From Saprospiraceae bacterium (GTDB lineage: Bacteria > Bacteroidota > Bacteroidia > Chitinophagales > Saprospiraceae), in contig JAGQWW010000208.1 of NCBI GenBank assembly GCA_020436955.1, positions 1-5,412 of the forward strand: a stretch of 5,412 nt of DNA. Reading direction: 5' to 3'. Made by a program: the position numbers and the translations under genes. Below are positions 1 through 5,412 of the stretch, in pieces; position 1 is the first letter of the stretch; every line of letters begins with the position of its first letter. The notes below the pieces were generated by a model. The model did not search any database, was not told where the DNA came from, and was given only the letters and a program-made list of their open reading frames with translations.

Positions 1-1584
1 CAATTGGATTTGTAGTGGTGCATAAAGGTCTATGGGATATTGAAAATGAAGGGTGGAATTGGTGGGACTGGGGTAGACGGATAAGGAAATTTCATCTTGA
101 ACCTTATCATTAGTTTTAGTAAATAAATCTAGGTTGAAATCAGCAAAATAGGTGATGCCTTTTGAAATATCTCCCAATGGCATTCCAAAAAAATTGTCTA
201 CTTTATTTAGGAAAAATAATGACCTGTACCTATCTTTTTCAACAATCTCAAAAAATCCGCCAGTAAAATGAGCATGATCTGTTTCTTTAACTAAATGTCC
301 TATTACTTTTCCGGATTGGCCATCCAAATTAACTAAGGCTATTGACTTGCCTGTATTTGTATACTGTTGCCCTTGCAATTCAAAATCGGCACCTGAAATA
401 TCGTAGGTGCAACTTACTATACCACTCTTTTCATCAAATCCTTCTAATTCAGCTGCCTGAGAACAACCTCCCATCAAATAATACCACATGAAATCTCCGT
501 TACTATCATATTTAATTAAAATTGTAAGTATACCGGCTGGTAAGGTTGGCTCAAAACATCCAAAAATTGTATCACCATATAAGTTTATCCATCCAAAATC
601 TGATGGAACCCTGATTTGAACAAAAAAACCATCTTCAACCACTCTAATTCTAGAAAAAGTGAATGGTTGTTCTTTCGCAAAAACGAGATCGCCATTTGGT
701 TTATATTTTAGAAAATAATCGCCATAATACTGCCCTGTTCTAATCGTATCAACTCCGTTAAAGCAAAACCATTCAGCCCATCCTGCATCAAAAGTAATAA
801 TCAGATTTCCGGTTTGATCTGTTGCCATATCATAGATATAACTATCGCCATCACTTCCGAAAATCCAGTAGGTTTCGATTGAATCCTTGTTTAAATTATA
901 AGAAAGGATAAATGGAGCTTTGTCAGCTGGAATTCCATCCCTATCAAAAAAGTTCCATAAGGTATCTCCATAAATAACCGTAAAATGCTCAATCCGATTC
1001 CTATTATCTCTTAAATTGGACTGTACATATAACACGCTATCTTTACAAGCGATGTTTTCAATTTCTTTATCCAAATCAATAAATACCCTTTTAAAGTTTA
1101 ATTGCTCGTCAAATTCAAGAACGCCTCCCTCATTCAATATTAATAGAGTATCACCTACTATCAAAAGAGAATCCTTGAATCTCCCATGGTTTGAGTAGCT
1201 CACAAAAACTCTATTCTGGCAAACTGTCAAATCAGTATAAAAACTGCTCACTCCCTTTAAATTTGCAAATGTATCAACCTTTAAGTCTGGCGTTACTTTT
1301 ACTAAGTAGAGACTTCTCCATTCTTGGACTTCTTGTTCCCATTCAATGCACTCTGGAAAAAATCCACCCAAATAAGTATCATCGCAATCATCTTGCATCA
1401 AAAAAAAATAATTGCCATTTTCATCTTTCTTGACTGATTTCGAGACCGTAGAGGGAGCCGAGTCAGATAAATAACTAGTCCCTGTTCTATAAAAAGGAAT
1501 ATAATCATTCAATACCTGTGCTTCTACTACATCAGGAAAACACAAAAAAGGGAGAAGAAAAAGAAGGACGCAAGTAATTTTCAT
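1..1584 (-). CDS. Secreted repeat protein with T9SS C-terminal sorting domain (3' end beyond window)
   Basis: An uninterrupted frame of 528 codons starts with ATG at 1584 and leaves the window at base 1 without a stop. Residues 1-22 form a signal peptide: MK, a hydrophobic stretch (VLLFLLPFL), then VEA before Q23 as a likely signal peptidase I site. No lipobox is visible at C15. The body has repeating units with a GDT(I/L) element followed by a segment like FLKYKPNGDLVFAK; clear copies lie at about 203-243, 273-304 and 333-369, with a weaker one at 401-431. This resembles SBBP-type beta-propeller repeats of Bacteroidota surface proteins. Residues 500-528 (SLSVYPSPTNSTLHF onward) match the start of a type-A T9SS sorting domain, so about 50 residues are probably missing. 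The inferred fate is export by Sec, then secretion or surface attachment by T9SS. The ligand or role is unknown. An in-frame TAA upstream (1633-1635) limits the start; a TTG six codons before the ATG is less likely. The gene is noticeably AT-rich. Confidence 0.85.
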   Translation of the reverse strand, partial: MKITCVLLFLLPFLCFPDVVEAQVLNDYIPFYRTGTSYLSDSAPSTVSKSVKKDENGNYFFLMQDDCDDTYLGGFFPECIEWEQEVQEWRSLYLVKVTPDLKVDTFANLKGVSSFYTDLTVCQNRVFVSYSNHGRFKDSLLIVGDTLLILNEGGVLEFDEQLNFKRVFIDLDKEIENIACKDSVLYVQSNLRDNRNRIEHFTVIYGDTLWNFFDRDGIPADKAPFILSYNLNKDSIETYWIFGSDGDSYIYDMATDQTGNLIITFDAGWAEWFCFNGVDTIRTGQYYGDYFLKYKPNGDLVFAKEQPFTFSRIRVVEDGFFVQIRVPSDFGWINLYGDTIFGCFEPTLPAGILTILIKYDSNGDFMWYYLMGGCSQAAELEGFDEKSGIVSCTYDISGADFELQGQQYTNTGKSIALVNLDGQSGKVIGHLVKETDHAHFTGGFFEIVEKDRYRSLFFLNKVDNFFGMPLGDISKGITYFADFNLDLFTKTNDKVQDEISLSVYPSPTNSTLHFQYPIDLYAPLQIQL

Positions 1585-1645
1585 AGCAAGTAGTTGTTTC
1601 AATTTACGCTTCCAGAGATAGGTTTGATAGCTTTATTTCAACCTT

Positions 1646-1654
1646 GTAAAGATA
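1646..1654 (-). promoter_or_regulatory. Possible Bacteroidota -7 promoter element
   Basis: The minus strand reads TATCTTTAC, one base from the Bacteroidota -7 consensus TAnnTTTG. It lies about 60 bases upstream of the ATG at 1584, which would give a leader of roughly 55 bases. No TTG is seen at the usual -33 spacing (19-21 bases upstream), so the match is only half supported. Confidence 0.35.
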
Positions 1655-1673
1655 CAAAGATTTATTTCAAGGG

Positions 1674-1701
1674 ATTTACGAATTACGGTTTACGATGAAC
1701 G
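1674..1701 (+). repeat. Heptanucleotide tandem repeat, four units (copy 1)
   Basis: Four adjacent 7-base units ending in ACG are readable: atttacg, aattacg, gtttacg, atgaacg. The 18-base word gaattacggtttacgatg (1680-1697) recurs exactly at 1810-1827, so this is a dispersed intergenic repeat rather than chance. Its function is unknown. Confidence 0.7.
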
Positions 1702-1720
1702 TGCCTAAGACCTCACCTCC

Positions 1721-1745
1721 GCTGGCTTCGACAGGCTCAGCCAGC
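1721..1745. repeat. REP-like palindrome 1 (TTCGACAGGCTCAG core)
   Basis: Arms GCTGGCT (1721-1727) and AGCCAGC (1739-1745) flank an 11-base centre, giving a hairpin of 25 bases. The core matches the reverse complement of the palindrome at 1772-1796 except for a few bases. The two are therefore an inverted pair of one repeat family, arranged as in REP doublets. No T-run follows on either strand, so it is not an obvious intrinsic terminator. Confidence 0.7.
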
Positions 1746-1771
1746 TAACATTCCGTGGATTTCCCATCCTA

Positions 1772-1796
1772 GTTGCCTGAGCTTGTCGAAGGCAAC
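1772..1796. repeat. REP-like palindrome 2 (TGAGCTTGTCGAA core), inverted relative to palindrome 1
   Basis: Arms GTTGCC (1772-1777) and GGCAAC (1791-1796) flank a TGAGCTTGTCGAA centre. Read on the minus strand, the core GCCTTCGACAAGCTCAGGC is nearly identical to palindrome 1 (GGCTTCGACAGGCTCAGCC). The two are 26 bases apart. Similar cores occur in intergenic regions of many Bacteroidota genomes; that is recalled knowledge and was not checked here. Confidence 0.7.
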
Positions 1797-1810
1797 GGGG
1801 TCAATTTAAG

Positions 1811-1831
1811 AATTACGGTTTACGATGTACG
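1811..1831 (+). repeat. Heptanucleotide tandem repeat, three units (copy 2)
   Basis: The units are aattacg, gtttacg and atgtacg. The sequence shares an exact 18-base word with copy 1, 130 bases to the left. A third, inverted array at 1920-1933 (minus-strand units atgtacg, atttacg) shares the GATGTACGA end, so copies 2 and 3 bracket the large palindrome between them. Confidence 0.65.
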
Positions 1832-1841
1832 ACTAGCACAA

Positions 1842-1911
1842 ACGTAGCGTCCGTCGCGTACTTGGCGGTGAGAAGAAAAATTCACCGCTACGGGCGCTAA
1901 GGGCACGACGT
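1842..1911. repeat. Imperfect 70-base palindrome with 30-base arms
   Basis: The left arm 1842-1871 and the reverse complement of the right arm 1882-1911 agree at 21 of 30 positions by hand alignment. The inner 7 bases are perfect (GCGGTGA 1865-1871, TCACCGC 1882-1888) around a 10-base A-rich loop. The arms resemble the TCACCGC-AAGTACGC type of dispersed repeat found between genes in Bacteroidota, an identification made from memory. No U-tract follows the stem on the minus strand, so a terminator role is possible but not supported. Confidence 0.6.
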
Positions 1912-1919
1912 AAAGGACA

Positions 1920-1933
1920 CGTAAATCGTACAT
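1920..1933 (-). repeat. Heptanucleotide tandem repeat, two units, inverted (copy 3)
   Basis: The minus strand reads atgtacg then atttacg. TCGTACATC at 1926-1934 is the exact inverse of GATGTACGA at 1825-1833. These 9-base words bound a 110-base block that contains the large palindrome. Confidence 0.55.
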
Positions 1934-1941
1934 CCCACCTC

Positions 1942-1971
1942 CGGCTACCGGCTACCGTACCCCGGCTACCG
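1942..1971. repeat. Three CGGCTACCG units overlapping the 3' end of the acyltransferase gene
   Basis: CGGCTACCG occurs at 1942-1950, 1949-1957 and 1963-1971. The last copy supplies the TAG stop (1966-1968) and part of the final Arg codons of the upstream gene, so the repeat extends into coding sequence. Confidence 0.65.
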
Positions 1972-2835
1972 CCTCCTATGTTTCCACCGCTTATGCGACC
2001 ACAACCAATCAGGCGGATACTCTCTGATGATGTCTTCGAGGTGATTCATGATCTTTTGGGTGATTTCACCGGGTTGGGTGCTTTGTGGGTCGAGGCAAAT
2101 CGGCATAAAAGTGACTTCGTAGTGACCTCTTTTTATTCTTCTGACATCGTAATGATAGACAGGGAAGTTGTATTTGCGGGAGAGATAATCGATGCCTGAA
2201 TTGCAGGCGGTGTCGATACCAAAGAAATCGACCCAGTGCATACGCTTGGTATTGGATGGGTTTTGGTCGCCTAGCAAGACATAGGTGCCGGGCTTGTCAT
2301 GATTTTCATTGAGGAAAGGGATGAACTCCTTGGTTTCAATGAGTTTCATATTGCCTCGGACACGAATCTTATTGATGTACTTGTCTATGAGTTGGTTGGA
2401 CATGCCTTTGTTGATGCCGTAGTAAGGTGGCAAGATGGACATACCCAAGGTTTGAACCCCCCATTCCCAATTGGCGTAATGAAAACCGGAAAGAATGACG
2501 GTCTTTCCTTGTTCGATGGCCTCGTTGACTACTTCTGGATTTTTACATACATACCGCGCTTTTACTTTTTCGATGGGCATGCTGAGGCTTTTTCCTACTT
2601 CTACTACGATATCGCTGAGATTCAGGTAAGATTGCCAAACCATCTCGTCGATTTTGCTTTCCGGAAGGTCTGGAAAACATCGTTGCAGGTTTTCTTTGAT
2701 GACCACCTTGCGATAACCAATTACCTTATACAATAACCACGCAACGCCATTAGATACCCTATACAAGGCAGCAAAAGGGATAAAAAAGAAAATCACCCCT
2801 ATCAATCGAACTCCGATATAACCTATCCATTGCAT
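1966..2835 (-). CDS. LpxL/HtrB-family lysophospholipid (lipid A-type) acyltransferase
   Basis: This 289-residue protein, of normal length for the family, belongs to the Kdo2-lipid A lauroyl/myristoyl acyltransferase superfamily. These enzymes transfer an acyl chain from acyl-ACP to a lipid acceptor at the inner membrane. Counting from the ATG at 2835, a hydrophobic N-terminal anchor covers about residues 3-25 (IGYIGVRLIGVIFFFIPF). The catalytic HX4E motif is GFHYANWE with H119 and E124. GDQNP (189-193) matches the conserved DQ motif, and WLWSHKRWK (277-285) is the typical C-terminal signature. The longest frame begins at a TTG (2856), nine bases after the preceding stop; I prefer the ATG because TTG starts are rare and the anchor follows it directly. 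No Shine-Dalgarno is seen. It is the last gene of the cluster, in the same frame as the gene before it. The acceptor may be lipid A or, given the neighbours, a pigment or other lipid. The C-terminal RRR and stop lie in a CGGCTACCG repeat. Confidence 0.9.
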   Translation of the reverse strand: MQWIGYIGVRLIGVIFFFIPFAALYRVSNGVAWLLYKVIGYRKVVIKENLQRCFPDLPESKIDEMVWQSYLNLSDIVVEVGKSLSMPIEKVKARYVCKNPEVVNEAIEQGKTVILSGFHYANWEWGVQTLGMSILPPYYGINKGMSNQLIDKYINKIRVRGNMKLIETKEFIPFLNENHDKPGTYVLLGDQNPSNTKRMHWVDFFGIDTACNSGIDYLSRKYNFPVYHYDVRRIKRGHYEVTFMPICLDPQSTQPGEITQKIMNHLEDIIREYPPDWLWSHKRWKHRRR

Positions 2836-2839
2836 GGCG

Positions 2840-2847
2840 CAAAAGTA
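2840..2847 (-). promoter_or_regulatory. Possible -7 element directly before the acyltransferase ATG
   Basis: TACTTTTG on the minus strand is an exact match to TAnnTTTG and ends four bases before the ATG at 2835. A transcript from it would be almost leaderless. No TTG is seen at -33 spacing. The match may be chance, or it may be a remnant of a promoter internal to the cluster. Confidence 0.2.
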
Positions 2848-2865
2848 AACATTCAAACTGATGTG

Positions 2866-3900
2866 TTAGTGCTTGGATTCGCTTTCCGTTGCTAATTGGA
2901 TTATCCTTTTCACCACCGCCCCTTCTGTTGCTTGTGGATACCAGTCTTTTACCCAGGAAATTTCCATACGCAGTTCTTCTCTGAATTCGTAAAAAATAAC
3001 CGAAATGCCAGGTCGAATTGCATTGGATGGATAGTTTCGAATGTCTGTCACCTGATGTCCCAAAAACGTATCAAATCCTTCAAAGGACTTGCCCAGATAA
3101 GAAAAGGAAAAAGCAGACATCCTTCCCATCGACGGCATTTGCCACATCCAGTAGTAAATCTCACGAGGCATAAAAAGATAGGTCTGTGCAAAGTCGTTAA
3201 AAGCCCTTGGCAGGTCCTTCCCGATTTGATCCCGCATCTGGGTAAAAACGGCTTTACTCGTCGCTTTCAAATCCTGCAAAACATGTGGTCGTAACTTGAA
3301 AAACAGGAAGGACAGATAATTACGCAGCATGTATTGTACCCCACCCTTTTTACGCACATTCACCAAAGAAGGCACCCAAAGGAAACGATGGTCCTTTTGT
3401 TTTGAAAAGACTTCATCGTGCAATGCTTTGCTTACGCAAGCCAACAGAAAACTATTGAGACTATTACCGGGCGTTATCATTTTACAATTTCCCAGTATGG
3501 CTTCCTTTTCGGCTTTAGAAAAAGTCTTGCGGTGGATGGAAAGTGATTTTTCCTTCGCTACCGGTAGCCCCTTTTCATGACGAGTCATTTTAAAATTACC
3601 ATCCAAAAAGGCAAAATTGGCTGCCTTGAAATAGGAACGGATATTATGTCCCAGCGAAAGGGGTTTTCGATTCGGCTCTGTCAATTGAACAGAATCATCG
3701 CCTTCCAATGCCTTGATAAAAGTCCGAATGCCGATATGGTCGAAAAAGATGTGGTGAAAAGAGAACCAAAGCAAAGTGGAATTTCCTTTCTTAAAAATAT
3801 CAATACGAAAAGGAGGCGCTTGGTAGGGATCCAAAGTACCATTCTTTAATGCATCGAAATCATCAATTGGATGTTCAAAAACAGGTAAAACGATTGCTCC
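2866..3900 (-). CDS. Condensation / wax-ester-synthase-like acyltransferase, 3' part of a frameshifted gene
   Basis: This is the larger part of a gene that begins at 4138 in another frame. Dropping one T from the run at 3901-3908 joins the two parts into a 423-residue protein; residue numbers below refer to it. The protein belongs to the chloramphenicol acetyltransferase/condensation-domain fold, closest in feel to WS/DGAT and PapA-type acyltransferases, which esterify an alcohol or amine with an acyl thioester. The active-site motif is FHHIFFDH at about 127-134, so H129 is the presumed general base and D133 structural. The final Gly of the canonical HHxxxDG is His here. GNSLNSFLLACVSKAL (about 223-238) corresponds to the ND-containing helix of WS/DGAT, followed by PSLVNVRKK and RNYLSFLFF. 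No signal peptide or membrane segment is evident. The first possible start within this part alone is a TTG at 3834, which would drop about 100 residues, so it is unlikely to act alone. The stop at 2866 lies 30 bases before the next gene's ATG. Confidence 0.75.
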   Translation of the reverse strand, partial: GAIVLPVFEHPIDDFDALKNGTLDPYQAPPFRIDIFKKGNSTLLWFSFHHIFFDHIGIRTFIKALEGDDSVQLTEPNRKPLSLGHNIRSYFKAANFAFLDGNFKMTRHEKGLPVAKEKSLSIHRKTFSKAEKEAILGNCKMITPGNSLNSFLLACVSKALHDEVFSKQKDHRFLWVPSLVNVRKKGGVQYMLRNYLSFLFFKLRPHVLQDLKATSKAVFTQMRDQIGKDLPRAFNDFAQTYLFMPREIYYWMWQMPSMGRMSAFSFSYLGKSFEGFDTFLGHQVTDIRNYPSNAIRPGISVIFYEFREELRMEISWVKDWYPQATEGAVVKRIIQLATESESKH

Positions 3901-4138
3901 AAAAAAAATTAAAATAGGGAAAACTACTCCATCTGCCTCCTTGCAATCTCAAGCGAGTCAATTGGGAAATCGTAGGACTTGCTTCGATTTTCTTTTTTAA
4001 AAAAGGAGCATTAATGTCACCATCTACTTCAATGGCCAACCGGACAATATGCCCCGGACCACCCAGTCTTCTTCCATGATAATCGATGAGTAGTTGGAAA
4101 TAATCAACTCCGTGCAGATAATGCCGGTCTTGAGACAC
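3875..4138 (-). CDS. Condensation / wax-ester-synthase-like acyltransferase, 5' part of a frameshifted gene
   Basis: The GTG start at 4138 is the only usable start after the in-frame TAG at 4172-4174, and no in-frame ATG is present. The residues that follow (SQDRHYLHGVDYFQLLID) look like the N-terminal helix of condensation/WS-DGAT proteins, in which an HGVDxF-type motif opens the domain. IVRLAIEVDGDINAPFLKK then gives the first beta strand and helix. True coding runs to about residue 79; the last eight residues (WSNRFTCF) are out-of-frame read-through beyond the T8 run to a TGA at 3875. The frame that should continue reads GAIVLPVFEHPIDDFDALK and joins the 3' part. The start overlaps the end of the desaturase gene by 35 bases, so translation is probably coupled. 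The base may be a sequencing or assembly error, a real inactivating mutation, or a slippage site. Confidence 0.65.
   Translation of the reverse strand: MSQDRHYLHGVDYFQLLIDYHGRRLGGPGHIVRLAIEVDGDINAPFLKKKIEASPTISQLTRLRLQGGRWSSFPYFNFFWSNRFTCF
3901..3908 (-). other. Frameshift site: run of eight T in the coding strand
   Basis: Eight consecutive A on the plus strand (T8 in the coding sense) sit exactly where homology-like coding passes from the frame of 4138 to the frame of 2866. The shift is +1, equal to one surplus base. With T7 the reading becomes YFNFFGAIVLPVFEHP without interruption. Confidence 0.75.
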
Positions 4139-5412
4139 GCTTCTCGTTTTTATCTTTTCCGGATTGCTTGGCTATCAATTCAGAAACGATTTTGGCAGAT
4201 AATAAGGATAGTGGAACGCCGGAGCCAGGATGTACCGTACCTCCGCAGAAGTACAAGTTTTTGATCTTTCCGGTAAAGTTGGGATGACGGAAAAAGACGG
4301 ACAATTTACCATTGAAGCTGTTGCCGTAAATAGCACCAAATGCTGCTCCGGTTTGCACTTCAAAAGTCCTTGGGTCCTGTACTTTTTCAAATGCAATTAA
4401 TTGGGCAATATCTTCTCCCAAAATATTACTTAGTCTTTCCAGTATTTTAGCTCGTACCCGGTCCTTGATGGCTTCCCAATCCTGACCTTGCAGGTGTGGC
4501 GCATTGATTAGCACATACCAGTTTTCGCATCCCTCCGGCGCATCGTCCGGGTTGGTTTTGCTACTGATATACAAGTAAATGGTAAAATCTTCCCCAATGT
4601 CTCCGTCCTTGAAAATAATCTCGTACTCCTCTTTCATGTTTTCGCTCAGCACCATGTTGTGCAAAGCCAGCTGAGGGAAAGACTTCTTGATGCCCCACAA
4701 AAAAACGATAGCGGAGTGGGATTTCTGACGCTCCAGGAACATAGCCGGCACCTTGTGTTCCGGCAACAATTTTTTATAGGTATTGTACACGTCCGAATTG
4801 CTAATCACGATATCAGCGTATCGAGCTTCCCCATTACAAACGACACCACGAGTTACATCATTTTCTACAATGATCTCTTCTACTCTCACACGCGTTTCAA
4901 TACTTACGCCTAACTCTTCACCTAACTTCACTAGTGATTTGGCGATGGAATACATGCCGCCTCTCGGTAAAAAGATGCCAGAATTCAATTGAAAATGAGA
5001 AATCACATTCAAAACACCTGGTGCCTTGAAAGGAGAAGACCCCATATAGCTTGCGAAAGAATTGAAAAGCCTTCTCGTATGCTCGTCTTTGAAATTTCTT
5101 TTGTTGGCTTCGTCCATGCTGCGGAAAACTTCCACTTTATGGAAATTGACCAAACCTTTTAGTACCTCTTTGTTCCAATAGTTGGAAATGATGTGCAGGG
5201 AGTTCTGCAAAAAGACATGATCTGTCAACTCGTACTTCGTCTTGATATCCTCCAGAAACCTTTCTATGGTAACTTTGTCGTCCTCTGTCTTTGTGGTCAA
5301 TTCCTCGATCAATCTTTCCAGATCAGCGTAAAAATTGAGCACCAAACCATCATCAAAGAAGTAATTGAAGGGTAATTCAGGGCGAATGATGTCGATATAG
5401 TCTTCTGTTTTC
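4104..5412 (-). CDS. CrtI/CrtD-type FAD-dependent desaturase (phytoene desaturase-like), 5' end beyond window
   Basis: Coding runs in from the right edge; 435 residues plus TGA are visible. The first possible start inside is a TTG at 5345, but the frame is open to the edge, and the segment before it (PELPFNYFFDDG) matches the family, so the gene is 5'-truncated by the window. CrtI-family proteins are about 490-500 residues, so some 60 residues, including the GxGxxG FAD-binding motif, should lie outside. Visible family hallmarks are FFDDG with a following acidic helix (visible residues 18-35), GIFLPRGGMYSIAKSL (145-160) and, near the end, NLYFCGGTVHPGSGVPLSLL (385-404), the C-terminal FAD-contacting motif. 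Members desaturate or isomerise long polyenes such as phytoene or hydroxycarotenoids at the membrane; the GGTVHPGSGVPL form is reminiscent of CrtD-like enzymes. The polar tail (about 21 residues) overlaps the next gene by 35 bases. The substrate is unproven; a flexirubin- or carotenoid-pathway oxidoreductase are the main options. Confidence 0.85.
   Translation of the reverse strand, partial: KTEDYIDIIRPELPFNYFFDDGLVLNFYADLERLIEELTTKTEDDKVTIERFLEDIKTKYELTDHVFLQNSLHIISNYWNKEVLKGLVNFHKVEVFRSMDEANKRNFKDEHTRRLFNSFASYMGSSPFKAPGVLNVISHFQLNSGIFLPRGGMYSIAKSLVKLGEELGVSIETRVRVEEIIVENDVTRGVVCNGEARYADIVISNSDVYNTYKKLLPEHKVPAMFLERQKSHSAIVFLWGIKKSFPQLALHNMVLSENMKEEYEIIFKDGDIGEDFTIYLYISSKTNPDDAPEGCENWYVLINAPHLQGQDWEAIKDRVRAKILERLSNILGEDIAQLIAFEKVQDPRTFEVQTGAAFGAIYGNSFNGKLSVFFRHPNFTGKIKNLYFCGGTVHPGSGVPLSLLSAKIVSELIAKQSGKDKNEKRVSRPALSARS

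Larger units (their letters stand above)
1585..1965. other. Gene-free repeat-rich intergenic region
   Basis: No frame here has coding character. Besides the listed repeats and the possible -7 box, the stretch holds only linker sequence. Its GC content is clearly higher than that of the AT-rich gene to its left. No convincing intrinsic terminator (stem followed by a T-run) is visible for the cluster ending at 1966. Confidence 0.7.

Noticed and set aside
1016..1433. Two short plus-strand frames opposite the T9SS cargo gene
   Set aside because: The minus strand has a continuous 528-codon frame with signal peptide and sorting domain, which explains the sequence.
1602..1604. TTG as an alternative start of the T9SS cargo protein
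   Set aside because: It is in frame and would still leave a signal peptide, but the ATG at 1584 gives a standard MK-hydrophobic start and TTG starts are uncommon.
1865..1888. Hairpin considered as a terminator for the cluster
   Set aside because: The stem is good, but no T-run follows on the minus strand, and the stem is part of a longer palindromic repeat.
1674..1933. Repeat region considered as a CRISPR array
   Set aside because: Units are 7 bases or palindromes with irregular spacing; there is no 25-40 base direct repeat with unique spacers.
2299..2736. 145-codon plus-strand frame opposite the LpxL-like gene
   Set aside because: It is antisense to a gene with clear family motifs and its product resembles no known protein; it is a frame shadow. 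The same applies to 1978-2199.
2896..3849. Plus-strand frames 2896-3294, 3329-3580 and 3577-3849
   Set aside because: All lie opposite the condensation-like gene, with composition typical of reverse-strand shadows and no recognisable motif.
4175..4396. 73-codon minus-strand frame inside the desaturase
   Set aside because: It overlaps the conserved C-terminal FAD motif region of the desaturase in another frame; no independent support.
4659..5375. Plus-strand frames 4659-4913, 4783-4992 and 5193-5375
   Set aside because: They are antisense shadows of the desaturase gene.

Overview
The window looks like a piece of a Bacteroidota chromosome or contig, probably an environmental Saprospiria/Chitinophagia-like member. 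The evidence is a secreted protein whose C-terminus enters a type IX secretion (T9SS) sorting domain, -7 boxes of the Bacteroidota TAnnTTTG type, a lack of Shine-Dalgarno sequences, and an intergenic region full of short repeats. All recognisable genes lie on the minus strand, so transcription runs from the right edge to the left.

Right part (5412 to 1966): a compact three-gene cluster. First is a CrtI/CrtD-type FAD-dependent desaturase whose N-terminus lies beyond the right edge. Its 3' end overlaps by 35 bases the GTG start of a condensation/wax-ester-synthase-like acyltransferase. As given, that second gene is broken by one extra base in a run of eight T (plus-strand A run 3901-3908); removing one base restores a single 423-residue protein. 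Third, after about 30 bases, comes an LpxL/HtrB-type lysophospholipid/lipid A acyltransferase. A polyene-type oxidoreductase with two acyltransferases suggests synthesis or acylation of a membrane-associated pigment or lipid (carotenoid ester, flexirubin/aryl-polyene or similar). The product cannot be named from this window.

Middle (1965 to 1585): about 380 bases without a gene, a mosaic of at least four short repeat types. These are heptanucleotide tandem units ending in TTACG, an inverted pair of 25-base palindromes with a TTCGACA(A/G)GCTCAG core, a 70-base imperfect palindrome with 30-base arms, and three CGGCTACCG units, the last of which contains the stop codon of the acyltransferase gene. 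A possible -7 promoter element for the next gene lies at its left end.

Left part (1584 to 1): a large open frame that runs off the left edge. It encodes a secreted, repeat-containing (beta-propeller-like) protein with a signal peptide and the beginning of a T9SS type-A sorting domain. It is visibly more AT-rich than the right-hand cluster and seems functionally unrelated to it.
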